DNA of 64,000 nt from NCBI RefSeq assembly GCF_037975245.1, contig NC_092569.1:25400668-25464667 (forward strand), read 5' to 3'. Below, in pieces: positions 1 through 11,640 of this stretch. Each line of letters begins with the position of its first letter. Positions within the stretch are counted from its first letter, which is position 1. The stretch comes from Apostichopus japonicus. Its lineage: Eukaryota > Echinodermata > Holothuroidea > Aspidochirotida > Stichopodidae. Below the pieces are notes generated by a model. The model did no database searches. It was not told the DNA's origin and worked only from the letters and a program-made list of their open reading frames with translations. A program made the position numbers and the translations under genes.

Positions 1-179
1 ATAAACTACCACTCTTCTCTCAATATTTGATCAATAATTACCCCAAGTTGCGCACAGTGAATGTTGTGATAAACAATGAGTAAGGAAAAGCGGCTATTCT
101 TTCAGAAGGGGTCGTTTTGAAACATTACTATTTTCTCACTGATTGTGATATTACTCTCTAAATGCACTGATACAAAGTC

Positions 180-1170
180 ATGAAAACGTCGTTCCCTTTT
201 CTATTGCGTTATTTAGTGCCTAAATGTGAATGTTTTCTTTCTTTGAAGACTTGTGGCAGTTTTGTAACAGCCATACCCTGCTCTAAACCAGTTCTTTCTA
301 TCAGGACAGAAACAAGTTTTTACTACTAAGTTTTTAGGTGTATATATTGATAATAAGCTTTCGTGGCATGAGCACATTTCTACAGTATGCAGGAGAGCAG
401 CGAAAAGCGTTGGGATATTATCAAAGTTGAAATTTCTCCTACCAGAGCGCATATTAAAGACTCTCTACCAAACTTTGGTCGTTCCACACATCTCATATTG
501 TTCAATTATCTGGTCTGGCACGCCAGAAACCAATCTTCATCCTCTTATTATTCTCCAAAAGAAAGCCATGCGCCACATTTCACGTGTTGCACCTCGTGAA
601 CACACAAATCAACTTTTCAAGAATCTCAATTTATTAAAAGTTACCGACGTTTTTCGTGTAAATCTTGCCACGTTTGCATATAAGGCATGGAATGGTTTAT
701 TGCCTAACACATTTCATGATTTTTTTAACTAGTAACAGTGTGATACATCACCACAACACACGGAATGCTGATAACGCACATTACTTTTCGTATAAAACAT
801 CGATTGGGAGACTTCGTCTTAGAAATCGTGCAATAAAGACATGGAATTCCATAACAGAGAGTTTCAAAACCAAAGTATCCAGTAAAATATTCAAAAAGCA
901 TCTGACAAAAGACGTTATATCCAGTTATTAATAAGTCATCCATTCATTGGCACGATAACAAATTATTATAGTAAATATTATCACCATATATAGTATTCAT
1001 TGATTGTCGAATTATTCTATTTTGTATTGTTATGTAAATACTTTTCTTTTTTTCTCAATACAGGGAGACTTCTACTTTGTTAAGCTGTTGTACGCTTTTT
1101 GGAAGACTTCCTTCACACTGTAAATTTACACGTGAAAAACAAATAAATAAATCAAATCAAATCAAACATT
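180..1170 (+). mobile_element. LINE 3' fragment (non-LTR retrotransposon)
   Basis: The reverse-transcriptase C-terminal end and 3' tail of a non-LTR retrotransposon. The reading frame holds the family signature FLGVYIDNKLSW at about 331-366 and ISYCSIIWSG at about 490-520. It ends in a tail of AAATC-type short repeats at 1141-1166, as expected for target-primed insertion. The element is 5'-truncated and frameshifted. It lies inside duplication copy 1 and is absent from copy 2, so insertion after the duplication is the simplest reading. The exact clade (CR1/L2/Rex-like) is not resolved. Confidence 0.8.
268..931 (+). pseudogene. LINE reverse transcriptase C-terminal pseudogene
   Basis: Conceptual translation is open from 268 to a stop at 730-732, then continues one frame over to 931. 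The shift falls at a T7 run near 719-725. The first part carries the RT thumb-type sequence (LLPERILKTLYQTLVVPHIS). The second carries the usual tail motif HHHNTRNADN followed by RNRAIKTWNSI. Both are recognisable as one protein. It has no start of its own and cannot be functional. Confidence 0.8.
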
Positions 1171-2117
1171 GATATAGTGTGCAAGAAGGTATTGACCATA
1201 CTTATCGCCCTATTAGCTTCTCCAAAGGGCACCTCAGGAAAGTTGTCCAATCTCAATTTCACTGCAGGGTAGTACTTAGCTGTATCATTCGGGCACGTAA
1301 GCAATCACACAGGTTGTATACGAATCTATTTAGTTATGTTTTAGAATTTGCTCAGAACTTCAGACCAGGGATCTGTTCAGACTGGTGACGTTCGGATATT
1401 TGAGCAGAAAACAAATGTCACATAAAACAACATGGATTATAAATAGGATGATACTAGGCATATCAAGAATATGCACCTCACTGACAATACAGTCTGTGTC
1501 CGAGATGCATTATAGAGACTGGAATTTCTAGTTTGAGAAATGTTATACCAGGATTCATTAATTTAAAGAACCCAATAAAGTTAGAATAGGATGGATGGGA
1601 AGTTTAGGGCAACGACCTTGCCATATTCTATGCAAGTTGCGAGATAACAACCCAAATAATGTATAGGCTACTCGTATATACTTTACTGCAATCGCCAATT
1701 TCTTGTTCAGTATCAATCATTAGATCGTCAGAATTGTCAGTAAATAAGCCAGGAACTCTGTAGTGTATATATCTTAACCTCTGGTGGTTGACGTTAATCC
1801 GTAATTGACGGGAACTATCAAATAAATAATAGCCACCTGCGTCTCAAGTTAAATATTATTCTATCCTTTTGCTTGTGTCATCGCCACGAGGCGAACTGAA
1901 CGTAATTGTCAAATTCCCATCTTTATATCAGTTTTTGTTTTTTAAGTTATCCAAATTCTACATTTGATTTGGTAAATAACAAATTTGACTGGAAAATGAA
2001 TCATCCAATTACAAAAATACATAGGCTTTTGTGGACAAAGTGTGAACGATACATTTATGTACTGTATGGGCACAGAGCAAACAATATTATCAGCTAAGTG
2101 TTTAGTGACGTTCTCCA

Positions 2118-3109
2118 TGCTATTGGCCAGAGGTGTTCGGGGCGCCCCACCCAAAAAAAATTTATATAATACTTCATTCCCATTAATGACCTTTAGATTT
2201 TTTAGGCATGGCTGTATTTAGGCCTTTTGTCACCTATACTTTTGATCTACACATGCAGCCTACATAGAGTCACCCTATTGAAAATGGAATGTAAAACTAC
2301 CAAATTCTAGGCTACGTATACAAGGGCAGAAATCACACAAATATGTTTTTGGCCTTTATTCACTCAATTTGGCCGGTAAATTCTCTAAATTTGACCGATT
2401 GTGTAACACGAAAACTGGCAACCCTGCTGTACACTGTAAACTCTACAATGGTATCATGCTGTGAAACCATCGGGTTGTTTGTTATTTATTACTAGGGACC
2501 GCCCCAGTACCACGAATTTGACTAGAACACCATAGAATTAGTTTCTATTATGAGTAACTTATTACCTACTTCAACATTTTCTACCCAACGAAGCAATATT
2601 AGTCTAATTATATCCAGTTGTTTAAACATTTTAATATAATTTAACATGGCTCAAACCTCAACCGGTTGGATAAAATTTGAAAGCTCTGAAGCCTCTAAAG
2701 TCCTCCGTATCGTATAGCTCACGGGGGCTCCACATTGGATCCCACCAGGGGCCGTATGACGGGCCCCTGGATACCACGCAGATAGCGTAAAGCGTTCACG
2801 CCGACAGGTAAATAAATTGAATCCGTCTATAGCCCTCAATTAGATGAAATCTTGACTACGCGCTTGACTTTCTCTCCAATATCTCAAGTTCATACTTTTA
2901 GTTGGATAGTCCCTTCAACCATTTCGCGGACGGAACTGTTCAATTTGGACAAGGACAACATTCATAGTACCTTTACCATGCCGTTTCAAGTGTTTGAGAG
3001 TAGGGCATATTGCAAAAGTACCTAAAGTGACAAAACTTTCCCCTACTCTTCTTTGCCACCCTCAGCCCCCCTCAGCCCAACATGTGAAAAAATCTGGTTA
3101 CGCCACTGT
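2118..3109. mobile_element. Possible TIR element (non-autonomous), copy in duplication 1
   Basis: The ends look like imperfect terminal inverted repeats: a GCGTAGCCAGGGG-type sequence on the left (clearer in the second copy, near 18106) and its reverse complement CTGGTTACGCCACTG at 3093-3107. The interior has no protein signature. The equivalent element in the other copy spans about 18106-20986 and contains the nested pogo-like transposon. Boundaries are approximate and the family is not assigned. Confidence 0.4.
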
Positions 3110-3189
3110 TAAATTTACAAATATCAACGCTCCAAGGAAAGATAATAATAACGGCTTGGTTTACCAACAAAAAAATGTAATTCTGTGTT

Positions 3190-3505
3190 CAATGTCAGAT
3201 TCAAAAGCACAAGGGGTGCTTTCTGTACAAATATATTACTTGATTAATACGCGCTCATGGACAATTATACGAAGCCATATACACGCATTTACTTACCAGA
3301 AAAATCAATGTGGTCAAGTAATACTTCTTTCTGTGACACGAAGGTCCGGTGTTCTGTATTCCTTCTGTATTCCTTGTCAGATTCCAAAGCACAAGGATAG
3401 CATTCTGTAAATAATATACAAAGCCAGTTAATACGCAGTCACATACCAGTAGAATCAATGCGCTCGAGAAATACCGTCTTCTTTCTGTGACACAAGATCC
3501 GGGGT
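3190..3505 (+). repeat. Tandem ~185-bp monomers upstream of ribozyme
   Basis: The block beginning CAGATTCAAAAGCACAAGG near 3193 recurs near 3378, and the block TTCTTTCTGTGACAC near 3328 recurs near 3479. There are therefore about two head-to-tail monomers, only the last of which ends in the hammerhead core. The paralogous copy at 21085-21230 has a single monomer. Tandem monomers ending in a hammerhead are the layout known for retrozyme-type elements; applying that name here is inference. Confidence 0.55.
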
Positions 3506-3560
3506 TCGATTCCTACTTTCGTCTGATGAGTCCCAAAATGGACGAAACCGGTCATTTAAT
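3506..3560 (+). ncRNA. Hammerhead ribozyme, intact core (type I-like)
   Basis: All conserved core positions are present: CTGATGA at 3525-3531, a 4-bp helix II (GTCC 3532-3535 with GGAC 3542-3545, loop CAAAAT), GAAA at 3546-3549, then CCGGTC with predicted cleavage after C3555. Helix III is the self-complementary ACCGGT with no loop, so efficient cleavage may need a dimer, as known for minimal hammerheads with very short helix III. Helix I is weak here; the diverged copy at 21226 pairs better, suggesting an ancestral TTTCGT/GTGAAA helix. A perfect pol III B-box-like GGTTCGATTCC lies just upstream at 3505-3515. Activity is untested. Confidence 0.75.
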
Positions 3561-4724
3561 GGAAGTTGTCTGGAACGTTGATCTTTATTCTTTAGCTAGC
3601 ATGCTTTGTTAAGTGTATAGGAACTTTATTTTTTATAGTTTTCGCTAAAAAAAAGACAAAAGCTAGACATGCTAGTTTCCAAAAGTCATATGTAGAATCC
3701 CGCAATATGACTGCCACAAAAGAATATACCTTTGCAACAGAATGTTCCAAAATATCCACTGGGTTTATCGGTTCCAATTAGTAATCAAAACAGTTTTGTA
3801 ACCTTTACAATTTTAATCAAATGTGATGGTGCACGGTTTTCAGTTAGAAGTCATTACTTATCGAGGCTTTTAGAGTAAACTAAAAACGTTGAGTGTAAAG
3901 ACACACGTTTAGATTGCCAACGCAGATTCAAATTTGACCTTTAGACTAGTTCATACACTGTGAGTTAACTAAACCATCATAAGTTGTGAACTACCAACAC
4001 CTTGTTTAAATAGTGCGTGGGTTGAAGTTGTTGACAATATAAAGGGTTCATTGACATATATCGACGGCGATCAAATATTGGATTGAAACCGGCCTTACAC
4101 CTGCGTCATTACTACTATTAGCTACCATGGAACTACCCTATTGAGCAACTCCTGTATACTATCGTATGCTCTGGTTAGCTACATCATATCTTGTTGTGGT
4201 TTTTATGTTACTTATTATTGGTGTTGTGTACTAGTTGCAATTGCACATATGAGTCTTGATGGCAACTTTCTGTGAATTGGAACCACTGCTCAACAGAACC
4301 ATGTTCAAAATTAGCTTTTAACACTGGGCGTTTAGAAATAACCATACGCAGTTGTAAACATGTTCATGTTTCCACTCTTTCATTGGTGCGTTCTCATTGG
4401 ATGTTACATGGACTTCTGGGATTGTGGTCCATCATCGTAGTGCTCGATTTATTCAGCATTTTGTCTATACTGCGCTTCAACTTATATACTGTCTTGCTAG
4501 GTACTTTGTATTTTTTTTTAATGTTGAAGATCTTATACAAATATTACCATAAATATCACTACAGCTTAGAAGTTGATGATATTTACTCACATGTGATAGT
4601 ATCAAGTCGGGTTAAAACGCGGTTTTGGAAATCAGCTTGTGCAAAACTGTTGCTTCGCAATGAAATATTTGATAGGGGTATCATGTTCACTATCAATTTA
4701 GGTACGTGTATACCACAACGTGCA

Positions 4725-4905
4725 ACCATTGTGCGAATTCTTGATATCTCGAATTATATTTTGGATATCTCTAAATCGAATTCTTAATATCTCGAAGTCA
4801 ATTTTTGATATGTCAAGTACGTTTTATAGGTATTGATATGTAGAAACAAATTCTGGAAATGAATTCGAGATATCCGACTATGAATTAGAGATATCTGTAA
4901 TTATT
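4725..4905. repeat. GATATCTCGAATTC inverted motif cluster in R1
   Basis: Several degenerate copies of GATATCTCGAATTC on the left half are followed by reverse-complement copies (GAATTCGAGATATC type) on the right, giving an imperfect palindrome able to form a hairpin. R2 has the same structure at 6345-6515, while R3 keeps only the right half (22285-22330). A fold-back element inside the repeat is a likely explanation. Confidence 0.6.
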
Positions 4906-4917
4906 GAATACACGTTA

Positions 4918-5062
4918 AAATGGCTTTCCATATGTTCGGTATTGATCGGCACATATATAAGATTAAAAGCATTGTTGTCTCTGTCGCTGGTGCTTAACTC
5001 TTGACTTAGGTGATAATGCAATACTCCATCATCCGGGCTGCTTCTCTCATCTGTGATTCACC
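4918..5062 (-). pseudogene. Relic of FReD terminal exon (R1)
   Basis: On the minus strand this matches the start of the terminal exon of the FReD gene at 23793-24055, including its acceptor: CAG then ATGAGAGAAGCAGCCCGGAT. Intron sequence upstream of that exon is also shared (TGAGTAAACGCTG here, TGAGTAAACACTG in the gene). The relic has small indels and in-frame stops and lacks the rest of the exon. It shows that a FReD gene end was copied into the repeat before R1, R2 and R3 diverged. Confidence 0.75.
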
Positions 5063-5387
5063 AAACTTTAAGTTAATAGACAAACTATGTGAGTAAACGC
5101 TGTTATGTGTTACTCATTGCCTAAGTTATTGTATATAACTAAGGCTCACAGCTATATAGAAGCGTAGTTTACCGGTAGTTAGTCGTTGCATTGACATTAG
5201 CAAATTAATGTGAATTTATCAATCTACACCGATAAAAACATTAAATCAAATATTTTGCTGTTGTGCAGTTATTTGTATCATCGAAATTCTGAGGGGAAAC
5301 TATTTTTTATCTTAAAAACATAAACGAGAAATGAGTTCCATGTTGCTTACATATGTGTATTAGTTCTACATCAATTAAAACTCCACG

Positions 5388-6865
5388 AAATGTGATGGTG
5401 CAAGGTTTCCAGTTAGTAGTCATTACCTACCGAGGCTTTTAGAGTAAACTAAACACGTTGAGTGTGAAGATTCACGATTATATTGCAACACAGATTCATA
5501 TTTTACCTTTAGACTAGTTCATACACTGTGAGTAAACAACACCATCATAAGTTTTGATCGAACAACGCATTGTTTAAATATTGCGTGCAAGGAAGGTATT
5601 GGTAACATAAAAAGTTCATTTACATATATCGACGGCGATCAAATATTGGATTGAACCCGGCCTTACACCTGCGTCATTACTATTATTTATAGCTACGATG
5701 GAACTAACCCACTGAGCAACTCCTGTATACTATCGTACACTTTGGTTAGCTAAATCATATCTTGTTGTGGTTTTTATGTTATTTTTTATGGGTGGTTGTA
5801 CTGGTAGTGGGCCTAGTGAAAATTGCATATATATATGAGTCGTGATGGCAACTTTCTGTGAGTTTGAACCACTGATCAACAGGACCATGTTCAAAATTAG
5901 CTTTTTACACTGGGCATTTAGAAATAAACAGACGCATTTGTAAACATGTTCATGTATAAAGGTTTCCACTCGTTCATTGGTGCGTTCTCATTGGATGTTA
6001 CATGGACTTCTGGGATTGTGGTCCATCATCATAGTGCTCGATTTATTCAGCATTTTGTCTATAATGCGCCCCAACTGTCAACTGTCATACTGTCATGCTG
6101 AGTACTTTGTATTTTTTGATGTTGAAGATCTTATGCAAATATTACCATAAATATCACTATACAGCATCAAAGTTGATGATATTTACTCACATGTGACAGT
6201 AACAATATGGGTTAAAACGCATTGTGGCGGACTTGGAAATCAGCTTGGTCAAAACTGTTGCTTCTCAATGTACTATTTGATAGGGGTATCATCTTTGCTA
6301 TCAATTTTAGGTACGTGTATACCACAACGTGTAACCATTGTGCGAATTCTTGATATATCTAATTACCGTACATTTTGAATATCTCTAAATCGAATTCTTA
6401 ATATCTCGAAGTCAATTTCTGATATCTCAAATACTTTTTAAATATTGATATCTAGAAACGAATTCGAGATATCTGGAAATAAGTTCGAGATATCCGAAAA
6501 TGAATTCGAGATATCTGTAATTATTAAATAAATGTTAAAATGGCTTTCCATTTGCGCGATATTCATCGGCACAGCTATCATTTAAAGCATCGTTGTCTCT
6601 GTCTCTGGTGCTGAACTCGTTAGTTATAGGTGATAATGCAAAAATAAATCATCTGGGTTACTTCTCTCATCTGTGAAATGACTAAACTTTTAAGTTAATA
6701 GTCAAAATATGTGAGTAAACGCTATGTTCATCATTACCCAAGTTATTGTATATAGGTAAGACTCACAGCTACATAGAAACGTATTTTACTGGTAACTCGT
6801 CGTTACATTGACATAAGCATTTACATGAGAGTATATTAATTTATATCTACAAAAAACTACTGTTG
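5388..6865. repeat. 1.4-kb repeat unit R2
   Basis: Tandem copy of R1 with the same block order, starting GTGATGGTGCAAGG and ending near TCGTTACATTGACAT. Differences from R1 are scattered substitutions and short indels, consistent with an old duplication. Confidence 0.8.
6540..6690 (-). pseudogene. Relic of FReD terminal exon (R2)
   Basis: Same fragment as in R1: CATCGTTGTCTCTGTCTCTG through CTTCTCTCATCTG, which is the reverse complement of the exon start with its acceptor. It is more decayed than R1 around the acceptor-proximal codons. No open frame. Confidence 0.7.
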
Positions 6866-8589
6866 TTTGACGATGCAGTTTGAAAATTCAAGTGACTTCA
6901 TCATAACTCCTTAACGGATCATATGGTCCGTTGCTGACATTCGGTTATTTCATTTAATGACATTTTGCCCTTTATTTTACCCTTATGAATTATGGCCTGA
7001 CATGGGGTAGCATTGTATCACTAATATTTACAGCAAGGGGAAGGGGAGGGGGGGGGGGGGTGGGGAGGTGGCATGGCACCAAATTTTCACAGCAGTAAGC
7101 ACGATGTCGCCTGTTGTGTTACACTGTACTTTTGAGTTCTGATTGAAGCACCCTTAACAAGGTATGTACTTACACAGAGAGTTTGGCTTCTTATCCTCCT
7201 AGTGCACTCCGGTCTTTACACCACCACGCCCGCCTCCCTCTCCGCACGCATGTTGTGATGCCATTGAGACTGCCATTCGACTTAACATTATGATACGAAC
7301 TCACATTCAGTTAACTTTTGCCTATAGGTTGTTGCCTGTATTAACTAACTACGGAAATGTTTACATTATCGGCAATACACAATAGCGTAGGACTATGTAA
7401 GGCATTTCTTCTAAGTAGCAGCCTAAACATTAGTAATAACTTCCTAGCTCAATTGCCACTTAACTCCGATTACATAATAACACATGTACATCCATAAATT
7501 ATACAAAATAGACAATTTGTAATAAAGTAGGTGTTCATAGACTCCGTTTTTACTTGTTATATTACGCAGTTACAATGTGAGCAGTGCCTGGTGCAGACAT
7601 AGTACCGTACATACCTTTTTGAATGTAAGCAGACTATTCTTAACTTTCGGGTTTTTAACACGCCAAGTTCTCCGTCTGTTATCACCATTTCTGAAACTTG
7701 AGATGATATTTCAAATAACTGAGTATATACTATTATGTTTAATCAGTGTTCGTAATGATTGAAAACCTGATTGAAGTTTAAATGACAGTCAAGATTTAGT
7801 GGAGACATTGATATGTTAACCCTTCCAATCCAGTGCGCCGTTTCCTCATATGTATAGTGACGCCATTATTGTGCTATATATAGAATACGAAAATACCCAG
7901 TTTCGTAAGTTGAATGAAATACAATGAACTGCCTGTCATTGTGTAACTATATGCACAGTAAGCGCAATCAAGTATACGTTTCTAATGTACTATGGCTTTA
8001 TGAAATAAATCAGAATTTTTGAAAATGTTATTGTCACTGGTTTTATTTGCTACTACATGACAAAACACACTCACGCAATTCTAAAGGACATTGTGCAATG
8101 TACTATTGTTCAGTACGCATCAAACTGTTTATAGTTTTCGATTATGTGAGAAATGGTGAAGAGGAAGTGATACGATGTGAAGAAACAACAGTAGCAAGAC
8201 CAAGCCCCACCCCCACCCTTAGGTAAAACAGTTTTCCGTGTTCCTTACCTTGGTGCCTCAAATGATATTTGTAAAATGAAATGGGCAGGAAGATGCACAA
8301 TTCCTTACGTGTACTGCAGTTTCATTTCCTGACGTATATACCTCCAAATCGCTATTGATTTGTGGCTGACCATAAGTTCTAGAAACAGCAAAGGTTCGGG
8401 GACTTTTCTCTCTTTACACCCACCAGATGTCCTATGGCCGGTCCCTTGACCATTCGCCGCGCTGAAATTACTATTAGCCTGTGTCCATTCCAACAATGTA
8501 GCTCCCGTATCTGTGCCCCCCCCCCTATTCTAAACGTCTTGCAACACCATTAAGATGGACTGGTGGGTGTTGCAGGGGTGGGATGGGTG
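6866..8589. other. Intergenic, no gene seen
   Basis: AT-rich sequence without a supported coding region or a repeat that I can pair elsewhere in the window. It contains one strongly G-rich tract at 7035-7069 (runs of G up to 13) that could form a G-quadruplex. Open frames here are short and not conserved in style. Confidence 0.5.
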
Positions 8590-8930
8590 GTTGGGTGGAT
8601 TAGGGTGTTATGTTAAAACATTAAATTTATTGAAACTTCGGGACATAATCAATCTAGGAACTGCTTCAGTCACATATCGTTTTATACACAATCTGCTACC
8701 AGACGCTCTCTTTAACTTTTTCACAAATGAACTCCCTCATTCATAACTACAATACACGGAATCCTCCGCTTCTTTTGCATACTGTAAATCGCACTTCTTT
8801 CCACTCAACCCTTCGTTATCGTACCACTAAACTTTGGAACTCATTACCCAAAACAATAAGTGACAAGCCTAGCTTAAAATCGTTTAGGTATAACTTAAGT
8901 AATTATTATTTAAACAAATACTAACTCTTG
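8590..8930 (+). pseudogene. LINE reverse transcriptase C-terminal fragment
   Basis: The reading frame TLNLLKLRDIINLGTASVTY (about 8615-8675) followed after a frameshift near 8727-8746 by SYNTRN and TTKLWNSLPKTI (8836-8871) is the usual C-terminal end of CR1/L2/Rex-type non-LTR retrotransposons. It ends with a stop at 8922-8924. It is a different, diverged copy from the fragment at 268-931. No start and no complete domain. Confidence 0.75.
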
Positions 8931-9220
8931 ACAAGTAATTGAAAGACTCTAACTTGTTGTTTGGACAAACTCAGGTGTTCAGATGCACTGGATTTTTTTC
9001 GGGGGCGGGGGGGGGGGGGGTTGTTATTGTTTTGTTTTGTTTTGGTCTTATTGTTCTATTGTATGAAATTGTGTATTTTGCTTTGTTGTACTTTGATTGG
9101 TCTCTTTATCTTTATTTTAGGGAGCGAAGCACCCCGTCAAGCCCGCAAGGGTTTTTTGTTCCGCTTCCTTCACTTCATGTATTATCCACTATTATCCACT
9201 ACTACTTCATGTTACTTACT

Positions 9221-9315
9221 GTCAAAAACGCAAAACGAACACCATCCGTCAATAACGCAAAGCGAATTCACCGCGTCAATAACTCAAAACGAAAGCAGCG
9301 CGTTAATAACGCAGT
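9221..9315 (+). repeat. 27-bp minisatellite, ~3.5 copies
   Basis: Units begin GTCAATAACGCAAAACGAA and differ by a few bases. The unit length of 27 is a multiple of three, so open frames through it are trivial. It is preceded by a GC-rich segment (9121-9160) that resembles repeat-derived DNA. No gene is supported. Confidence 0.7.
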
Positions 9316-11640
9316 CTAGCGTCCTTTAACATAGAATACAGTCACACAGCCTACGTTATAATGATTAATCCCCTATTATAGAGAGAACTCAATTCCCCAA
9401 ATATTCAGATTTGTTTCTAGGACAGTTTATAAGATGAACACAGTTCTGTACATAGGCTGTGTGGACAGTAAAGTCAGACTATTCCTCATATATTTTACGT
9501 TAAAGGTTCGATTCAAGTAAATTCGTCACAAAGATTAAGGTAATTAAAGACAGATCATTCGTTTAACTAACTTGAAACTTATTTCTTATTAGATGAAGAA
9601 ATGCTAAGCAAGCGAGACCTTTCAAACTGCTGTCTCAATGATCATAACTACGGGCTTAGTTGTGTAAGCATTTATGCTCTTAAAAATATAACAACAAAAA
9701 ACATTAAGATAGTCACGTCGGATATGTTTATCAATGATCTACTTACAATTACTTTTTCAAAGGTCGTAAATAAACTTCGCTTTTAGTGGCAGACACTTTC
9801 CGGAGACCCTCAGTTAACGTGAGCTCTCTGTGCGTCACTTAGTTAGGTGCGTGAAAATAACGGAAATGTCTCTCTTGTGAGACACAGAGCTTGATTGGTT
9901 GCGCATCACGCGAGCCTTTACTGATAGAAAACAACAGTTCCTGTGGTTTACTACTTAACTAACACAGCTCCACTACTATTAAAAAATCTACATTTGGACT
10001 TCCATCGTTTCTGTGAGAAGACTCAAATATTTATACATGCCCCGAAGTGGTAAGCCACCAGCCGCGTAAACAAATAAAGTCGGCTATACACAGTGAATTT
10101 TCCTTAGACTTATAGTTTAAAGGGTGTAAAGACTCGCGCAAAATGAAACGTCGGTAATCTGACCTAGATTCGAATGAGGTGTAACAGAAGTGTTAGACAC
10201 CACCATCGATGCCAGAAAATACACACATAGCTTGCTACCGTCGGTAATTATACACTAATGTACAGTCAGTACATAACACCTGCGGTCAATACCCAAGGCA
10301 CAGTGTAGAAACGATACAGTGATGGACATCTCAGGTCCAGCTAAAGACAACAAGGTATCACGTTTCATTACTGTCTGCATTTTGTAGCAACAAGAGAAAA
10401 ACTTCACTTGCAAGCAACGGAGTCAACTTTCTAAAGATGGCGGCACGCCGTTTGGGGAGAGTCTTCAATGCCTTTAAGACTTTGACCTGTTTTGAGGTCT
10501 CATTACTTTTGATCTCTACAAAAAACAATACCGTTCTTGCTATCACTGAATTGCACAAACACACTTATTATAAAGTTCATCAAATATTACATATTCGGAA
10601 GTTCTCAATTCACAAGGTTTTTAGACTGTTGCCATTGATAACCTCAAATGATATAAGACCTATATATACGAAATAATTAATAGGGCATTGCACTACTATG
10701 GAAAATGTACATATGAAGTTAATCCACGCTTTACCTTTGAAGTTATTGCTTAAAGAAGTTGTCACACTTTTTCTTATGGTAACCTCGATGGACTTTTGGC
10801 ATCAACAGAAACTACAACGATCTTAAAGGGGATCCACTTACCGAGTATAAAGCTCACATATAGGTTTCAATTATGAAATTATCGAGTTTACACGGTTTTC
10901 AGACGTTGACCCCCGCAAAATGATAACGTTCTTGTGCGGTTTACGGTAGATATTGCCGTGTATTTAGTGCTTCTAAACATTTCTTTGAAGTTAAAGTGTT
11001 CACAAAGTTTTGCAGACTTTTAACCTTAGATAACCTTTGACCGCCATAAAAAACAAACAGGTTTTTTAAGTATTCACTAAGCTGTATCCACATTCTAAGT
11101 ATGAAATTAAACCACTATGTGACGTACAGAGTTTACTAGCCAATGTGACACAAACACACATGTATTTTCCTTTTACTTAAATTAGTGCTCAAAGCGAGAA
11201 CGACTTATTGCCCAACTTTACATTGTTCTTCAATTACCATAGCAACCAGATACATGTTGTATGTATTTGTAGACTTCAGTTGACCATCAGTTGGCGTGGA
11301 GCGTACCATACCGTATGTTTATCCGAAGGCTGTTTTGGAACTTGGAACGCCGATCGTGACAACAACAGGCAACAAAGTGCTGCAGCTCTATACATATAAA
11401 GTCTGTTAATCAACGATAGGCCCGGGCCTACAGTGCTACATACTGGCTACGCCCCTGATAGTTCTAAATTAGGATTAGATCTCTTACTGAAATATCGCTG
11501 ACCTAATAAGGTGATCAAGGGTACAATTTTTATGTAGAAAAAGGGCACATTTTAACCTGAGGAAAAGTGGGGGGGCACGTGCCCCCAGTGCCCCGCGGTT
11601 CCGCCGCACTTGGTTGTACTGCTTTCCGGATAACCTATAC
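9316..11640. other. Intergenic, nothing recognised
   Basis: No supported gene. Short open frames around 9601-9786 and 10358-10676 show no domain or splice context. The part next to 11560-11640 has GC-rich repeat-like sequence (GGGGGCACGTGCCCCC palindrome at 11570-11585) that looks TE-derived. Confidence 0.5.

Larger units (their letters stand above)
13..5230. repeat. Segmental duplication, copy 1
   Basis: This stretch matches 16878-22440 in the same order and orientation. Paired blocks seen by eye include 20-180 with 16880-17040, 1390-1640 with 17047-17290, 1660-2150 with 17670-18130, 2200-2500 with 18190-18520, 2650-2910 with 18560-18790, 2930-3060 with 20810-20960, 3110-3790 with 20990-21500 and 3815-5000 with 21540-22440. 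Differences are explained by insertions: about 170-1385 (LINE and flank) is present only here, while the pogo-like transposon is present only in the other copy. The two copies flank the IFIT-like gene. No intact gene is visible inside. Confidence 0.85.
3815..5230. repeat. 1.4-kb repeat unit R1
   Basis: First of three copies of a repeat (others at 5388-6865 and 21535-22440). Shared landmarks are GTGATGGTGCACGG-type sequence at the left, the phrase CTTCTGGGATTGTGGTCCATC in the middle, a cluster of GATATCTCGAATTC-type motifs in both orientations (4725-4905), and a relic of a fibrinogen-domain terminal exon at the right. R1 and R2 lie in tandem, 1.57 kb apart. An open frame of 171 codons at 4272-4787 is not conserved in R2 or R3, so it is not called as a gene. 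Confidence 0.8.

Noticed and set aside
3505-3515. tRNA gene or tRNA-derived SINE head at GGTTCGATTCC
   Set aside because: A B-box-like sequence is present, but no convincing A box or cloverleaf can be drawn; treated as part of the ribozyme-bearing repeat.
4272-4787. 171-codon open frame on the plus strand in R1
   Set aside because: The frame is not kept in the homologous R2 and R3 copies and has no recognisable domain; it lies inside a repeat.
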